Assembly: GCA_027600665.1 (NCBI GenBank)
Contig: JADGJL010000037.1
Span: 1-62,612, forward strand
Source of the DNA: Irineochytrium annulatum
Lineage: Eukaryota; Chytridiomycota; Chytridiomycetes; Chytridiales; Chytridiaceae
DNA: 62,612 nucleotides
Reading direction: 5' to 3'
How positions within the stretch are numbered: position 1 is the stretch's first letter; the number at the start of each line of letters is the position of its first letter. This document shows, piece after piece, positions 47,090-60,010 of the stretch. Under the pieces are notes generated by a model that had not been told where the DNA came from, made no database searches, and worked only from the letters and a program-made list of their open reading frames with translations. A program made the position numbers and the translations under genes.

Positions 47090-50000
47090 TCAGTCCCTGC
47101 GCAGCACCGCGCCACCCTCACCACCAACGTGTTCGCGCTCCTCCTCCAGCAGCTCCATCATCACCGTATCCGCGTCCGAATCTGCCCGCTCTTCCTCATA
47201 TTCGTTCTCCTTCTCCTCCTCCAGCGCCATGCCCCAGTTAGACTCCCCCGCGGCCCTAAACTCCTCCAGCGCGTCCATCATCTCCTCCAGCGCCTTGATG
47301 TGATCGCCCCACCTGTCCTCCTTCGACCCACCGCTCTCGCCGCCAACGGACCCGCGCCTCGGCCCGCTGCCACCGGAATTCCTGCTTTCGTCCCCGAGAG
47401 ACTCGGGTGTCTGACGACCCGCGCCACCGGCTGATCCCGCGCTCGCGACAGACGCGCGGCGGGTCCCCGAGCCGAAGGAGCCGTGACGCTGGCCAGACAC
47501 CCCGACGCCCTCGATGGTTGCGGCCGGGAGGACCGTGGACGAGGGCGGAGGCGTCAGCGCGGGCGAATGCGACGGCACGGCCGGGTTGCAGTTGAGCGAG
47601 TTGGTGCGAGTTGGGAAAAGGATGGCGTGCGTGACGGCCTTGGTCGGCGTCGGTTGGAGCAGCGCCGTCGTAACGTCCGCGTCGTAAGGGGTGGCGGCCG
47701 GTGCGGCCTGGACACCGACGCTAGAAGTCCGAGTCTCCTTTACCGCCGCAAGGTCCTCCATCATCGCGGGCGCGGACGGTTCTTCGGCCGCTGGCGCGAC
47801 AGGCCGTATCCCCAAAAGAGGCGGCGTCGTCGGCCTCGGCAGACTTAACGTCCTGGGCCTTAGCGATCCCGACACCGGCGTCACGAGCCCCTGCGACGGC
47901 GCGGGGGTTGTCGGCCTGGGCATTCTGCTCAACGGTGGCGTCGGCGGCCTCTCGGCCAGCTTTGCCAGCGGCGCCCTCGACGGCGCGGGGCTCGGCAGCG
48001 TCCTCTTCGCCTGGCTCATGTCGGGCGGCGTCACCGGCTGCACTGCGGACGTCTTCAGGATGGACTGCGGCGGGGTCATCTCCCCAGCGCGGGGTGATCC
48101 AAACAGCGTGCTCCGCCTTCGCATCACGCCAAGCTCGGTCATGACGACTTCGGCCGATTGGGCTACGGCGGCCGCGGACCCGCCCGACGCCCGCCAGGCC
48201 GCGTAAATCAAATCCCGCTTCGACCGCGTGCCTCCCTCCAAAGGATCACCCAACGGCCTAGGGAACAACACGCCTTCGCGGGGCGGCGGCGGCGCGAGGA
48301 CATGCGCCACCGGCGCGGCCGACAGCGCGGGAGTCTGCCCCGTCATAATTGGCGTCAGCGCTCCGGCGGCTCCGAACTCAGATCGTCTCCTGCCTCGCCG
48401 TCGGATGGCCTCGGAGGCGCCGGTCAGGATTTTTATCTGATGGTGTGGCGAGAGCTCGCCATGGGCCGTCATGAGAGTCAAGTTTGGGTCGACCTGTCTC
48501 AACGCACTGGAGCCGCCGCCGCTGCTGCCGGGACCGATTCCCATGAGGGAGGACCTGCGGGGCAGGAGAGCGGGTGATTTGGCGCCAGTGGTCGCCGGAC
48601 GGCCACCCGATTGGCCCTGTGCGGCGTCCGAGCTCACAATCGGCGATGGTGGCGGGACGGGCATGGTATTCCCGTTCACGGACCTGGCGAGCGGCTGTTG
48701 ATTCGACGATGACGACATCATGGAGGCCGGGAGGGAGGGTCGACGGCGCATGCTGGCCGACGGGTCGTGATATGGAAGATTTCGGACAGCCGAGTTGGGT
48801 GACGGCGAGGCGACCGACGAGTCCGACGTGCGTCGGCGGGCGGCCGTCATCCATGCGGGGAGGAAGGATAGGCCGGATGACGTGGACGCGTGGATGCCGG
48901 ACGACGGAGACGAAGGGTGAGGTGACGCACTGCTGGCTGTTGCCGAGACCGAAGGCGCTGGAGAAGACGAGGCAGACGTGCGCGCGACAGCAAGGTTGTT
49001 CGCGTGGGCTTCGAGCTGATGACGGCCTTGAAAGACGAGGTCCGCGTCGGCGGGGCGGGCGAGCTGGATGTGAGGGAGATCGTCCTCCTTTTCCTCGGGG
49101 GCATCCTCGTGGCGCTCCAAGTCGTCCGGGTTGTTGCCGCGCGTCATTGCTGTGGTGCCCGACGAGTGCGTTGACACGGTGGATGGACGGCGGGAGAAGG
49201 CCTTCGCAACAGCTTTACGGCTCCGAGCTTGCGTCATGAGCACAAGTGTACGGAAGCAGTGCTCAACCGATCGCGGCGCCTTGGCCGTGGTCTCGACGTA
49301 GGCGACCTTGATAATGGACGCAAATCTAATGCAGTAAAATTAGAAAAAAATTTCCCGCTACATCTTGTACTCACTCCTGCCCCTTCTCGCAAGCCACTTG
49401 CCGACGCCGTATTCTAAAAACAGTCATGTTAGACAGTAACCATGCACCCCGGTGCATGTGAAAAAAGACTAACGTGCCAATCCGGTCAACTTGGTTGCCC
49501 ACAAGCAGGCAAGGAAACTTAAGGGTCTTCTTCGCTATCGCGGTCATCTTCCAAAACCCCCATACGGCATCGAACGAGCTGCGGTCGGCGACGTCGAAGC
49601 AGATCATGATCGCGTCGGCGGCGGCAACGGCTGCCGTTCTTGCTAAGGAGAGTGCCTCCATGCCGCCAACCTAAAGAGTATCCAACAGTTAGGGTACTTG
49701 ACACGCGCTTATGGGGGGGAAAAATAAATTAAGCAACGTTGGCCAGTGCCACAGTGACGTAGTGTTTGTTCGGAGGATGCTAAGGTCAGTATCATACCTC
49801 CAAAATGGTCACCAGTACCCTCTGCCTCGATACCCTCCTCATCTCTTCCCTTAGCGCGGGATCCTCCTCAGCGAAGCCTCCTCTATCGTCAGTGGCACCC
49901 GACTCCGAACCCGTCCGCGGAGAGACGAGTCCGGGGCTTGTTGTCGCACTTAACGGCGAGAAGGCCGACGCGGGCGGTGGGACGAGGTCGACAAGCGGGC

Positions 50001-50350
50001 TAGCGTAGTCCTGTGAGGCGGGAAGGATATACTGGAACGTCCTGTGCATCGCGGGGCGATAATCAGACCGCGGTATCCGCTGCCCAACTTATGGCTGGGA
50101 CTGACCTCGACTCCTCTACCGTAGGCTCGTACGGACCGATGGGTGCGTCCGTCGCGGTCAGGGATAATGGTGCGGCGGGGTGGCTGGCAGGGGAATGGCG
50201 GCCGGCACCGAGGAAGGTCGCGACGAGCTCGGACTTCCCGCTTCCTGAGGCGCCCTGAAGAAGGATTTAGTCGCCTCGCATCACATCAGGGCGCTTCGGG
50301 TGGGAGCGGCGTGGATTGAGGTCGAACTTAACAATCAGGACGATCGACAT
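47090..50350 (-). CDS. Atypical Ras-family GTPase with switch insertion and long C-terminal tail
   Basis: Exons 50350-50333, 50254-50106, 50041-49798, 49670-49474, 49413-49375 and 49325-47090 encode 960 residues. Splice phases join the Ras boxes in order: P-loop IVLIGASGSGKSELV, switch I PYEPTVEES, switch II ILEVGGMEALSLARTA, IMICFDVADRSSFDAVWGFW, G4 LLVGNQVDRIG and G5 YVETTAKAPRSVEHCF. About 75 extra residues lie between switch I and the G3 strand. The usual DxxGQ reads ExxGM, so Gln61 is absent, which in Ras slows hydrolysis. After the G domain comes a ~700-residue Ser/Pro-rich tail ending in an acidic helix (HIKALEEMMDALEEF); there is no CAAX box. It may work as a scaffold GTPase rather than a membrane switch. 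An upstream in-frame ATG near 50391 is an alternative start. Confidence 0.85.
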
Positions 50351-50759
50351 GTGGGTTACGAAGCCATTCTCGTCCAGCAGAAGGACCATCCTCGCATCAG
50401 ACCTCCCGCGAACCGGATGATGTTGTGGGGGCAGCCGTGAACGCGGGCGGCGCGGATCTGCTGCGCGTCCGACTTCAAATTTGACAAACGTCCGGATGCA
50501 TGCACAGATCATTGGGTAAAAAGAACGACAAATCCAGTCACGCGTGCGGTGTTATGCCTCGCAACTCGCAGTAGAAATACTCTATTTTTCAGTCAAGAAC
50601 TTCTCGTATCCTTCCCTGCTTCCATCCTTTCAGCACTCGACCCAGCACACAGCAGTTCCATCGCGCGTCAAATTTTACCAAGAGGAGCCGCATCGTCCAC
50701 CTTACTGTTGCCCGCCGCCTCAGCACCTCAGGCCGCATCAGTCGTTCCGACCTCACGCC
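50351..50759. promoter_or_regulatory. Divergent promoter region, Ras-family gene and F-box/LRR copy B
   Basis: 409 bp between outward-facing ATGs. The plus-strand frame of F-box copy B stays open upstream to about 50544 but without a convincing ATG. Nothing else seen. Confidence 0.4.
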
Positions 50760-52346
50760 ATGCCGATTCACATCCCGGACGACGTCGTGCGGCTTATTAT
50801 GGACCGCCTCGACCCGATCGACATCCTCGATCGCCGCGCGCTCATCGCCTGCATCCGCGCCTCCGGCTCCCTCCTGCCTCACGCCGCCGCCGTTCTGTGG
50901 TCAACGGCCGAGCTGCACGTCGACGGGTCCGTGCGCAGGAAGGACATCGGGCGCGGCGCGTCGGAGCGCGACCTGAACATCGACGGCACGATCCGACGCA
51001 GGCCCTCCGTGTTCGCCGAGCCGCCAAGGCCGGTGACGATGGTTGATGGCGTCGCTTTGGGGGTATCGGTCGCGGATCGGGGCAGAAGGAAGCACGGGGG
51101 TGGTGGGGGGAATGGTCGCGCCGCGTGGCGCTGGAGGGCGTACCTTAACGCCGTGCGGAGGCTCATCGTCGTCCTGCATTCGTCGAGTGCGTGGACGGCC
51201 GGTGGCGCGATGGACGCGGCCGTGATGGGGCCCTGGCTGCGACGTCTTGACGAGATCGTGGTAGATACCGGTGACGACATGGCCCCGGCCAACGGGTGGG
51301 CGACCTGGCTCACCGGCCGTTGGGCCGACGGGGAGGTGCCTGACACGCTTAAACTGGTCGACACCTCACTAACGATGGCACAAGAGCTCGCGAGTCACCG
51401 GGTCGTGACCAAGCTTTGGCTGGAAGTCAGGAGAGGTTATAAGCCTTACTACCTTCGGGAGCTCTTCTCCTCGATCGGTCACGGCTTGGAAGCCATTCAA
51501 ATCGGGTCAGGCGGTGACGGTAGACTGAGGGGCCGCTCGACTGCAAAAGGCGCAGTGCGTTGCCTGGAGACGTATGCCCATTCTCATCAGGCTACGTTGC
51601 GCCGCGTAGATCTGTATACACACACACTGCTGCCTATCTCAGAGAATGTTCCAATGGTCTACATCGATCAACAAACTGATCATATTGACCTTGAGAACTC
51701 CGAGGTCGTGTTGCATAAGAAGACCCTTCGCGCCTTGGCACTCACGGCAATCCCTATTCCTGATCGTTTCAATAACCTCGCCGAACTGCAAAACGTCGAA
51801 GTCTTAGCTGTCGCCACAATCGAGAGCGATAACGGGCTGTTAGCTAATGAAGTGGCACGGATGGCTTCGTTACGGCATCTGCACCTGCACATTAAGGATG
51901 TTCGTGGTAGCTCCCGCATGCTGATTTCGTTGCGCCACCTGGTTGGGCTGGAATTGTTGGATTTGCGAATCACGACGAAACAGGATGTTAATTTTGATGA
52001 GCTCATCAAAGCACTACCCCGCCTCGATACCCTGATCCTCTCTGTTATTCCGTGGCGCTACTTGGGAAACTGCACAGTTACTTTCTCGACGAATCTGAAG
52101 TGTCTAAAGCTCGCAAATGTTAAGCTCATTGTAGATAGGGAGGCTCTGATTCCAGGTGTCGTCAATCTAGAACACTTAACAATGGCCAAAACCGAGGACT
52201 ATGGTTCGTCTGCACTGGTGGTGGACTTGGTTGGTGGCGATTTTGAGAAGAGATTTGCACTGTTACTGCAAAAGAAAAATATTGCGCCCCGGTTCCAGCA
52301 ACTTAAAATTCCAAAAAGCAGAGAGTTCTCCATTTTGAAGTCGTGA
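50760..52346 (+). CDS. F-box/LRR-like protein (copy B)
   Basis: Single exon, 528 residues. The N-terminus MPIHIPDDVVRLIMDRLDPI with ACIRASGSLLPHAAAVLWST fits a short F-box. A Gly-rich insert separates it from RAAWRWRAYLNAVRRLIV. Leu-rich repeats fill the C-terminal half (LRALALTAIPIP, LRHLHLHIKDVR, LELLDLRITTK, LDTLILSVIPW, LKCLKLANVKL, LEHLTMAKTED). It would act as the substrate receptor of an SCF complex with SKP1, which is encoded in the same window. Copy A, 5.7 kb upstream in the same orientation, is a diverged paralogue with a frameshift; copy B is intact. Confidence 0.78.
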   Translation: MPIHIPDDVVRLIMDRLDPIDILDRRALIACIRASGSLLPHAAAVLWSTAELHVDGSVRRKDIGRGASERDLNIDGTIRRRPSVFAEPPRPVTMVDGVALGVSVADRGRRKHGGGGGNGRAAWRWRAYLNAVRRLIVVLHSSSAWTAGGAMDAAVMGPWLRRLDEIVVDTGDDMAPANGWATWLTGRWADGEVPDTLKLVDTSLTMAQELASHRVVTKLWLEVRRGYKPYYLRELFSSIGHGLEAIQIGSGGDGRLRGRSTAKGAVRCLETYAHSHQATLRRVDLYTHTLLPISENVPMVYIDQQTDHIDLENSEVVLHKKTLRALALTAIPIPDRFNNLAELQNVEVLAVATIESDNGLLANEVARMASLRHLHLHIKDVRGSSRMLISLRHLVGLELLDLRITTKQDVNFDELIKALPRLDTLILSVIPWRYLGNCTVTFSTNLKCLKLANVKLIVDREALIPGVVNLEHLTMAKTEDYGSSALVVDLVGGDFEKRFALLLQKKNIAPRFQQLKIPKSREFSILKS

Positions 52347-52599
52347 CAATAAATTCAAAAATTAAAAAAAAAAATATGCTAAATAAAACTGGCAATTTGC
52401 TTAACCCAGAGTATACCATCTCTTCCTATACTAATACACCCTTCTTCATCGCGTAGTGACCCGCCATCGCAAATGGCCTTCTTAGCACCGTAGTCCTCTA
52501 AAATCGATGTCGAGATTTCCTTTGCAGGCAACTCCATCCGGCCAGCTTGTCACCACATCACGTGGGCACAACCCATCGACTAACTCCCGACGCAGATGC
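52347..52599. other. 3' flank of F-box/LRR copy B
   Basis: AT-rich sequence with an A run near 52364-52373, up to the start of the H3 duplication. No gene seen. Confidence 0.45.
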
Positions 52600-54117
<1,518 letters not shown>

Positions 54118-54365
54118 TTCCTGTTTTCATACTCTTTTGCGGTTTTTGTTGGTGAAGAGTTGAAAAAGGGATCGCAAGGATGGCGTTGAAAGGCGTTGTT
54201 GGAGACATGTCTTTTTGACATCTGATGTTAGTGGAAGCATGCCAATCACACGAGCATTAAACGCCTCCCGTCCGCATTTATGCTCCTCGCGAGGCGCCTC
54301 GCCCTCCTTTGTCAACTTTCGTTCCGCTCTTTTCCACCGTCAGACCAACGTCCGAGCCACCAGCC
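54118..54365. promoter_or_regulatory. Upstream region of the CFEM-like gene
   Basis: 250 bp between the end of the H3 duplication and the next ATG. No clear TATA box. Confidence 0.35.
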
Positions 54366-55258
54366 ATGCGCGCCGCCGTCGCTTCCCTCCTCGTGCTCCT
54401 CCTCCCGGCCCTCATCCCAGCCCAGCAGGTCGTCACCTCGACCTCCTCCGCCACCGCCAGCTCCACTTCAGCGTCCACGGCCACCCAACTCACTGTCACG
54501 GTCACGGCCGACCTGCCCGCGACCGCCCCGCCCTCCCGTGCCAGCGGCGCCGCCCCCGGTGCGACGGCCACGGCCGGCGCCTTCGACATCTCGGCCCTCA
54601 CCGGGTGCGCGCTGGGTTGCGTCGGGAAGGTTCCCGGCGCGCTGGAGGCGCTCCTGACGGCTTCGGGCCTACAGGCCGTCTGCACGGACGCGACGGTGGC
54701 AAGCACGATCCAGACGTGCGCTACGACCTGCAACAGCTCGGCGGTGAGTTTCCTTTAAGGAGGGCGGAGCAAAAGGACTCAGAGAGTTTTTGGGAGGTTC
54801 GATAACGAACGGTGGAGATGTGGGACCCTGTGGTTGCGGATGGAATACTATTAGATCACGGGAGGCATGACGCCTAGAATGATGAGCATGCTGGGGCCGA
54901 AGGCATCGTGGGGATAAGGAACGACATCCTTTCGGTATAACGCGACACCCGCGCCGGTTTTCGCGTCCTCATTAACATCTTCGTTTTTTTTACCTCTGTA
55001 TCGCTTTTCCTCCTTTACACTAACAACACACTGCAATCATGATTCAAACAGCTGAACAGCCTGGCCAATGAGTGCTCCCTCATCGCCCCCGTTTCACCGA
55101 ACAACGTCGCCGCGACCAGGGCGCCATCGAGCGCCGCCCAGAAGCCCGGGATGACGATCATGGCGATGCATGGCGGGTGGATGGCCTTCTTGACCGGCGG
55201 CTGGACGTGGGTGATCGCTTTGGGGGTGACGATGGTAGTCGGGAGGCTTGCTATGTGA
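54366..55258 (+). CDS. Small secreted CFEM-like cysteine-rich protein with C-terminal membrane anchor
   Basis: Two exons, 54366-54743 and 55052-55258, with a 308-nt intron, encode 194 residues. MRAAVASLLVLLLPALIPAQ is a signal peptide. A Ser/Thr-rich stretch follows, then a cysteine module: TGCALGCVGKVPGALEALL, LQAVCTD, QTCATTCNSS and NECS, seven cysteines in a CFEM-like order (family norm is eight). A hydrophobic C-terminal segment (MAFLTGGWTWVIALGVTMVV) could be a membrane helix or GPI-type signal. CFEM proteins sit at fungal cell surfaces and some bind haem or take part in adhesion. The long intron could hide a small exon carrying the missing cysteine. Confidence 0.72.
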
Positions 55259-55686
55259 GAGGGGACGGTCGTCATGCGGAAGTATCAGATGTCCTCGAAG
55301 CGCACAATAAAATAATAGTTATTGTGCCGGTTTGTCGTTGTTAGCTTAATTCTGCATGTGAATATCTGAGCAATGATTTTTAACACAAGTATCCTTCTTT
55401 CTAAATATTGATCATTTTAAAATATCTGATATATTAACTCGAGCTAAATCGTATCGTCTAAATGAATATTGGACTAGAACGGAACTGGGAGGGGTTTGGG
55501 GAAATGTCCGAGTACGTAGAAGCAGCGGGCCGACGTACGCGAAGGTGTATCGAGCAAACTTGGCGCGCGAGCAAAGGGGAGATATACCTCAAATAGGATT
55601 CACAAGTTTTTGAATACAATGGCCAAAACGAAAAGATCTTCGCACCCCAAACAACCTTACGAAAAATGTGTCTTCCTACCTCGGAG
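55259..55686. other. Convergent 3' flanks
   Basis: AT-rich sequence between the stops of the CFEM-like and P2X-like genes. No gene seen. Confidence 0.45.
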
Positions 55687-57861
55687 CTACTGGTAGCTCC
55701 CATAACCGCCCGTCAGCGGCGCGGCGGACCCGGCTGAAGATCCATACCCATACCCATTCGCGCCCTGCCTCGGCGGCGCTTGCATCTGCGGCTGCTGGCC
55801 ACCACGCCCAGCGCCCCCATAAGCCGCAACCCCACCGGTGCCCGCACCGGATCCCATCGTAGACGCCTGCTCCGTCGGCGGATACCTGCCGCTTGACGAC
55901 GCGGACGCGGACGACATCGTCGGTTGCTGCTGCTCCTGCGCGTACTGGTTCAGGGTGATGCTGGGCCCAAGGCTCGGATGCTGCAGCGCCCCGCCGCCAC
56001 CGCTCCGCATCTGGATGTACGTGCCGTCGCTCCCTTGTCGCTCGAAGTCCAGGCTCGTGATGGTGTTCAAGCTGGTGATGGCGTTCGACTCTCCGGCCCT
56101 GCCGCCGTTAGTCGCGATGGCGCGCTTGTCGACGCCCCCGCGGAGGACCGTGTTGGTGGGCAACGAGGCACCGACGGTGGAGGACGATGAGGGCGCGACG
56201 TTGAAGTCCTTGAATTTGAGGCGGCGGTAGAGCTTGCGGTCCTTCAGGAGGAAGATCATGACAAAGTCGACGACGAGCGTCGTGAGGGACAGAAGGGTGA
56301 ATCCGCCGACGATAGAGAGGAGGAGCGACTGGAGGTCGAACTGGCCGATGGTGCCGGCCTGCTCGAAGATAATGCGGATGCCGTGACGGTCGAGGTAGGA
56401 GATACTGCCGTCCGGGTTGTCTGATATTTGGGACGGAAGATAACTTTAATGTGATGCAGAACGGAGTAAATGGTCGGGTTGGTGATACTCACAAACTTTC
56501 TCAGTAACTTTATAACTATCGTCGTTGACGACGGTCGGGACGTAGTAGTACTTGAGTTTCGCGACATTACCAAACGTCTTCGAGTTATCATAAATCACGG
56601 GGACGGAGATGACCATGCCCGTACTCCTCCAAGGCTCCCCCGGGTTGGCCGTAGCGGACGTGCTCAAGTCGTCCAGGTAAGCCCTCTGGCTCCCGCACTG
56701 GGCGTTGGCAATCAGCTGTGAGAGGGGCACGATGTCCAGGGGTGTCCCGTACGTGGCGTTTGAAGTCTTGCGGTAGTCGGCGTCGAAGGTGATGTTGAAT
56801 TTCTTGAGGTCGCAGTTCTCGACGAGGTGGCCCGTCATGTCGAGCTCCGTATTTAAATTCAAGGCCTTGGTGAAGAGGCCGGTCGAATACTGCGCGCGGA
56901 CAGAGTGGTCAATGAGGAGGGTGGCGGAGTCGATGCTGTCATCCCGCCACATTAGAGACTGTTCGAGCAAGCCAAAAGGATTAAGACTCACTCTGCGATG
57001 TAATGTGTTAGCGTTCGGTTCTTGAGGGAGGGGTCATGCACGTCCGGCGGTTTGCAAACCTCCGACGTCGGCGCCTGGTAATTGCATCCGGGCGGTGGAG
57101 GAAGAGTCGTAACATTCTTAACGCGGGTAGTGATGAAGATGGAGTCCAGCTCGCCTTGGTACGGGTACGTCGCCTGCTCCGCCGACCAAAAGAGACACCC
57201 GTTCCTGTTATTCGGGAGCTGATTGTCGTCGCAGTTGAAGACGTTGGGGATGGGGGGGTTTGCTCGCGAGTCCTCCAGCGTCGTGCGGACGGATCCGGCG
57301 ATTGGCGGCGCCTCCTTCAAGTATGCCTCGTTGACGATGATGTTGAAGAGGATGTACGCGATTGTCAAGACGATGGTAAGGTAGTGGATGACACCAAGCT
57401 TCCAGTCATTGATCCGAGCGATGGCGACGGTGTGATATGAGAAGACCTCGCCCAGCTTTTGATTGCCGAGGTTTTTCACGACGTTAGACCATGCGGCGCC
57501 TGAAATAGGAACGACAAAGGTTTAGAAAACAGATCACGTAAATATTAGCATGTTAAAATGAAGTGGGAAGGTTACAAGGAACAGGATAACGAGAAATCGG
57601 CGAAGTAAACAAGATGACGGGCTAAGCAAAAGGTGTGACGTCTATTTAACGCCGCGACGACAAGCCATAGGCCCGCCGCCGTCATCGTAGCCATCGCCCT
57701 GCAACGGGCGCCGTCGGGAGCACTCCGTCGACCCAAGAATCCCTCAGATGCTCCGACGCCAACATTTTCCAAACCCTCGGCCTCCGCGCGAAGTACGGCC
57801 CGTGCCATCTCGCGCCATCCATGTGGAAGACCCCGCTGCCAGTGACGAAGATCTCACCCAT
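55687..57861 (-). CDS. P2X-type trimeric ion channel receptor (copy A)
   Basis: Exons 57861-57858, 57499-56992, 56935-56493 and 56420-55687 total 1689 nt, 562 residues. The first coding exon is 4 nt (ATGG) before GTGAGA. The cytosolic start YHTVAIARINDWKLGVIHYL leads into TM1, matching the P2X YxT(K)...NWK...LH pattern. A cysteine-containing ectodomain follows (GCLFWSAEQATYPYQ, SIFITTRVKNVTTLPPPPGC). Before TM2, ISYLDRHGIRIIFEQAGTIG then QFDLQSLLLSIVGG corresponds to GIRF...aGKFDiip...nIGSG. A ~150-residue Gly/Gln-rich cytosolic tail ends the protein. P2X receptors are ATP-gated cation channels, sometimes on contractile vacuoles in protists. At the place of the ATP-binding lysines (VTTKVKG in animals) it reads VRTTLED. 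Confidence 0.87.
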
Positions 57862-58346
57862 GTCTGCGGCTCAGAGGCTCAGATAGAGGGTAACCGGATG
57901 ACGAGGTACGGATGTCAAGTTGCGGGATCGGGGGACGACGGGGATGGCGGTCCAGGGCGGGTGATGGGTGATGATGAGCGACTTGAAAATGAGACTTGAG
58001 GCTAACACCAAACAGGCTGTCAAGACGCACTGTGCACGCATGCTGCCCGTAGTGCCCGATTGTCAATCCAACGATTTTATCAAAACTGCTACCATTCTTC
58101 TAGTATTTTTTTCTTTTTTTTTTTTTGTCAAGAATGATAAAGTAGTTTTATTTAAAACCAAATTATTTTTTGCAATCAAATATTCTTGTATTTGTTGTGG
58201 TGCGGATTATTATTATATATATATATGGGTGTGCACGCGACGGTCGGAGCCTTAGTACCGAATCACGCAATATAAAAAATAGGCACGCGAGAAAAGTACT
58301 AAGTAATAGGATTGCAAAGGGGCTAAGCTGGTCCAACTCAGCTTAC
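57862..58346. other. Region between P2X copy A and the EXORDIUM-like gene
   Basis: Upstream of P2X copy A and downstream of the EXORDIUM-like gene. AT-rich, with T runs near 58107-58125 and a TA-repeat near 58212-58226. No gene seen. Confidence 0.45.
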
Positions 58347-59461
58347 TCAGTCGATGCACTTGTTCTCTCGGTCCCCCCACACCTTCTGCACCGTCCAGAC
58401 GTTCCCATCCCCGCCAACGACGGACCCCTTCTGCCATTGGCAATAATCCGCCACCTCGTCCCCGTCATTGCTCCACGCCACCGCGTCATTCGCAGGATCC
58501 GTGATGCTTTCCGCCAACTCATGCGACGCCATCATAAAGAGGTTATCCAGATCTTCAACGGCGCCATCGTCCGCCGCACCGCCCCCGCACGCGCACCCGG
58601 GAATATACGGATCCGGGAAAACCGCGTACATGACGCGGTACTTTTTGCCGTGGTGCTTGACTGTCATGGACGAGTGGTAGCCGCAGAAGCCGACACAGCT
58701 ACGGAGGCCGCGGTACGTGACGGCGGTATACGCCGGGGATAGGTGGATCGGGTGGTAGGCGTTGGGGACGGTGTACTTGATGAGGTTGCGGTCGACGAGG
58801 GATTGGATGTAGGGCTGTACGTCGACGGCGTCGTCGATGATCTTGGTGGTAGGCAGCGCGTGCGCGGGGGATTCAATGTAGGGCTGGGAGAAGGTACCGC
58901 GGGTTATAGGGCCATATTGGGATACTCGAAAATAAGCGAGTTAGTGGCATATTAAAAAGGAAAGAAGGGGACTTACGGGTGTCGATGTAGGAGCTGTTGA
59001 CGACGGCGGCGTAGAAGCGATTGAGTTGGGCCATCGCAGGCACTTCACCGTGATATATAGGAGTGATCATGACCTTCTCCATTACCGGGCCGCCGTGATT
59101 CGTTACCATCGGCGCGAATGATGGCGTCGTGATCATGGTGGTGGTCGCGGTAGCGCTTGAGACCACCGTTGAGGTGCTTGCAGCGGAGCCGGCGGCAACT
59201 GTCGGTAGGGTCGCTGTGGAAGCAACTAGGGATATGTTCGACTGTTCCGACTCTGTCAACAGCGCTGGCACGTCAGCCCGCACGTCAGCCAGCTCCTCTT
59301 TCGGCACAGGCGACCCCAACCCAGGTGACAGCGCTTTCAGCCCAGCCATGACCAGTCTATTCGGTGACAACGGCACGGCCGGCGGCCGGCGGAGCGGGGA
59401 CGGCGACGACCGATGCACTTGTTGCGAGGATGGTGGTTATGACGGCCAGTCGGTGGACCAT
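58347..59461 (-). CDS. Secreted EXORDIUM (Phi-1)-like protein with HELAE motif
   Basis: Exon 2 is 58924-58347. Exon 1 lies at 59461-58977 and needs an internal intron: the ATG at 59461 opens a clear signal peptide (MVHRLAVITTILATSASVVA) that must shift frame to reach the downstream coding frame. A GTGCCG..GAAAG intron of 79 nt near 59380-59300 would do so, but its exact ends are uncertain. After a Ser/Thr/Ala-rich linker, MEKVMITPIYHGEVPAMAQL with FYAAVVNSSYID resembles the EXO/Phi-1 opening. Later come LRSCVGFCGYHSS, YRVMYAVFPDPYIPGCACGG and ASHELAESITDP, the conserved EXO block. HELAE resembles the start of a zinc-protease HExxH but lacks the second His. Likely about 330 residues, extracellular; role in fungi unknown. 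It sits between the two P2X genes. Confidence 0.72.
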
Positions 59462-60010
59462 ATTTTCCTGCCCTGCATGCGGTCTGAGATGAGGCCAAGA
59501 TTGCACTGGGCATTGACGAGACACCGCGGTGTAAACATGTGTTGAAAATTTGGAGCAACTGCCAATGTTGAACTATCAGTTAAACTGCTTACCTCCGTAA
59601 ATATTAAAAAAAAAACATCTTTGTTCAATACCCTTTTCAGACAACAAAAAATCAAAATTAAGAGAAAAAAAAAGAGAAATAAACGCTTGTTTTCGGATCT
59701 CTGTTAATGTTGCTTGATGCTGGAGGCAATATATGGTGGTGAAGTCGTGCATTGAGAAGAGGTATGCTACTTTGACAACATCTCTTCCTTTCATCGCGGC
59801 GGGACCCTCCAAGAAGACGCAGGTGGCCTCGGTCACCTGTTCGTCGCGGTGAACGGTTCTTGTCCCTGACTTCCGCCCGAACATCGTCAGCGTGAAAATC
59901 ATCGGCCTGCGGGAAGTGCCTTTGTTCTCAATCGCGTCCTTCCGCACTTCACGCGGCCACCTACTCGAACCATCACTCCTACCCGCTTATCGGTCGTATC
60001 TCCGGCAAGC
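59462..60010. other. Divergent region between EXORDIUM-like gene and P2X copy B
   Basis: Contains AT-rich sequence and an A/T run near 59606-59680. A minus-strand frame at 59576-59947 lacks motifs. No gene called. Confidence 0.45.
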
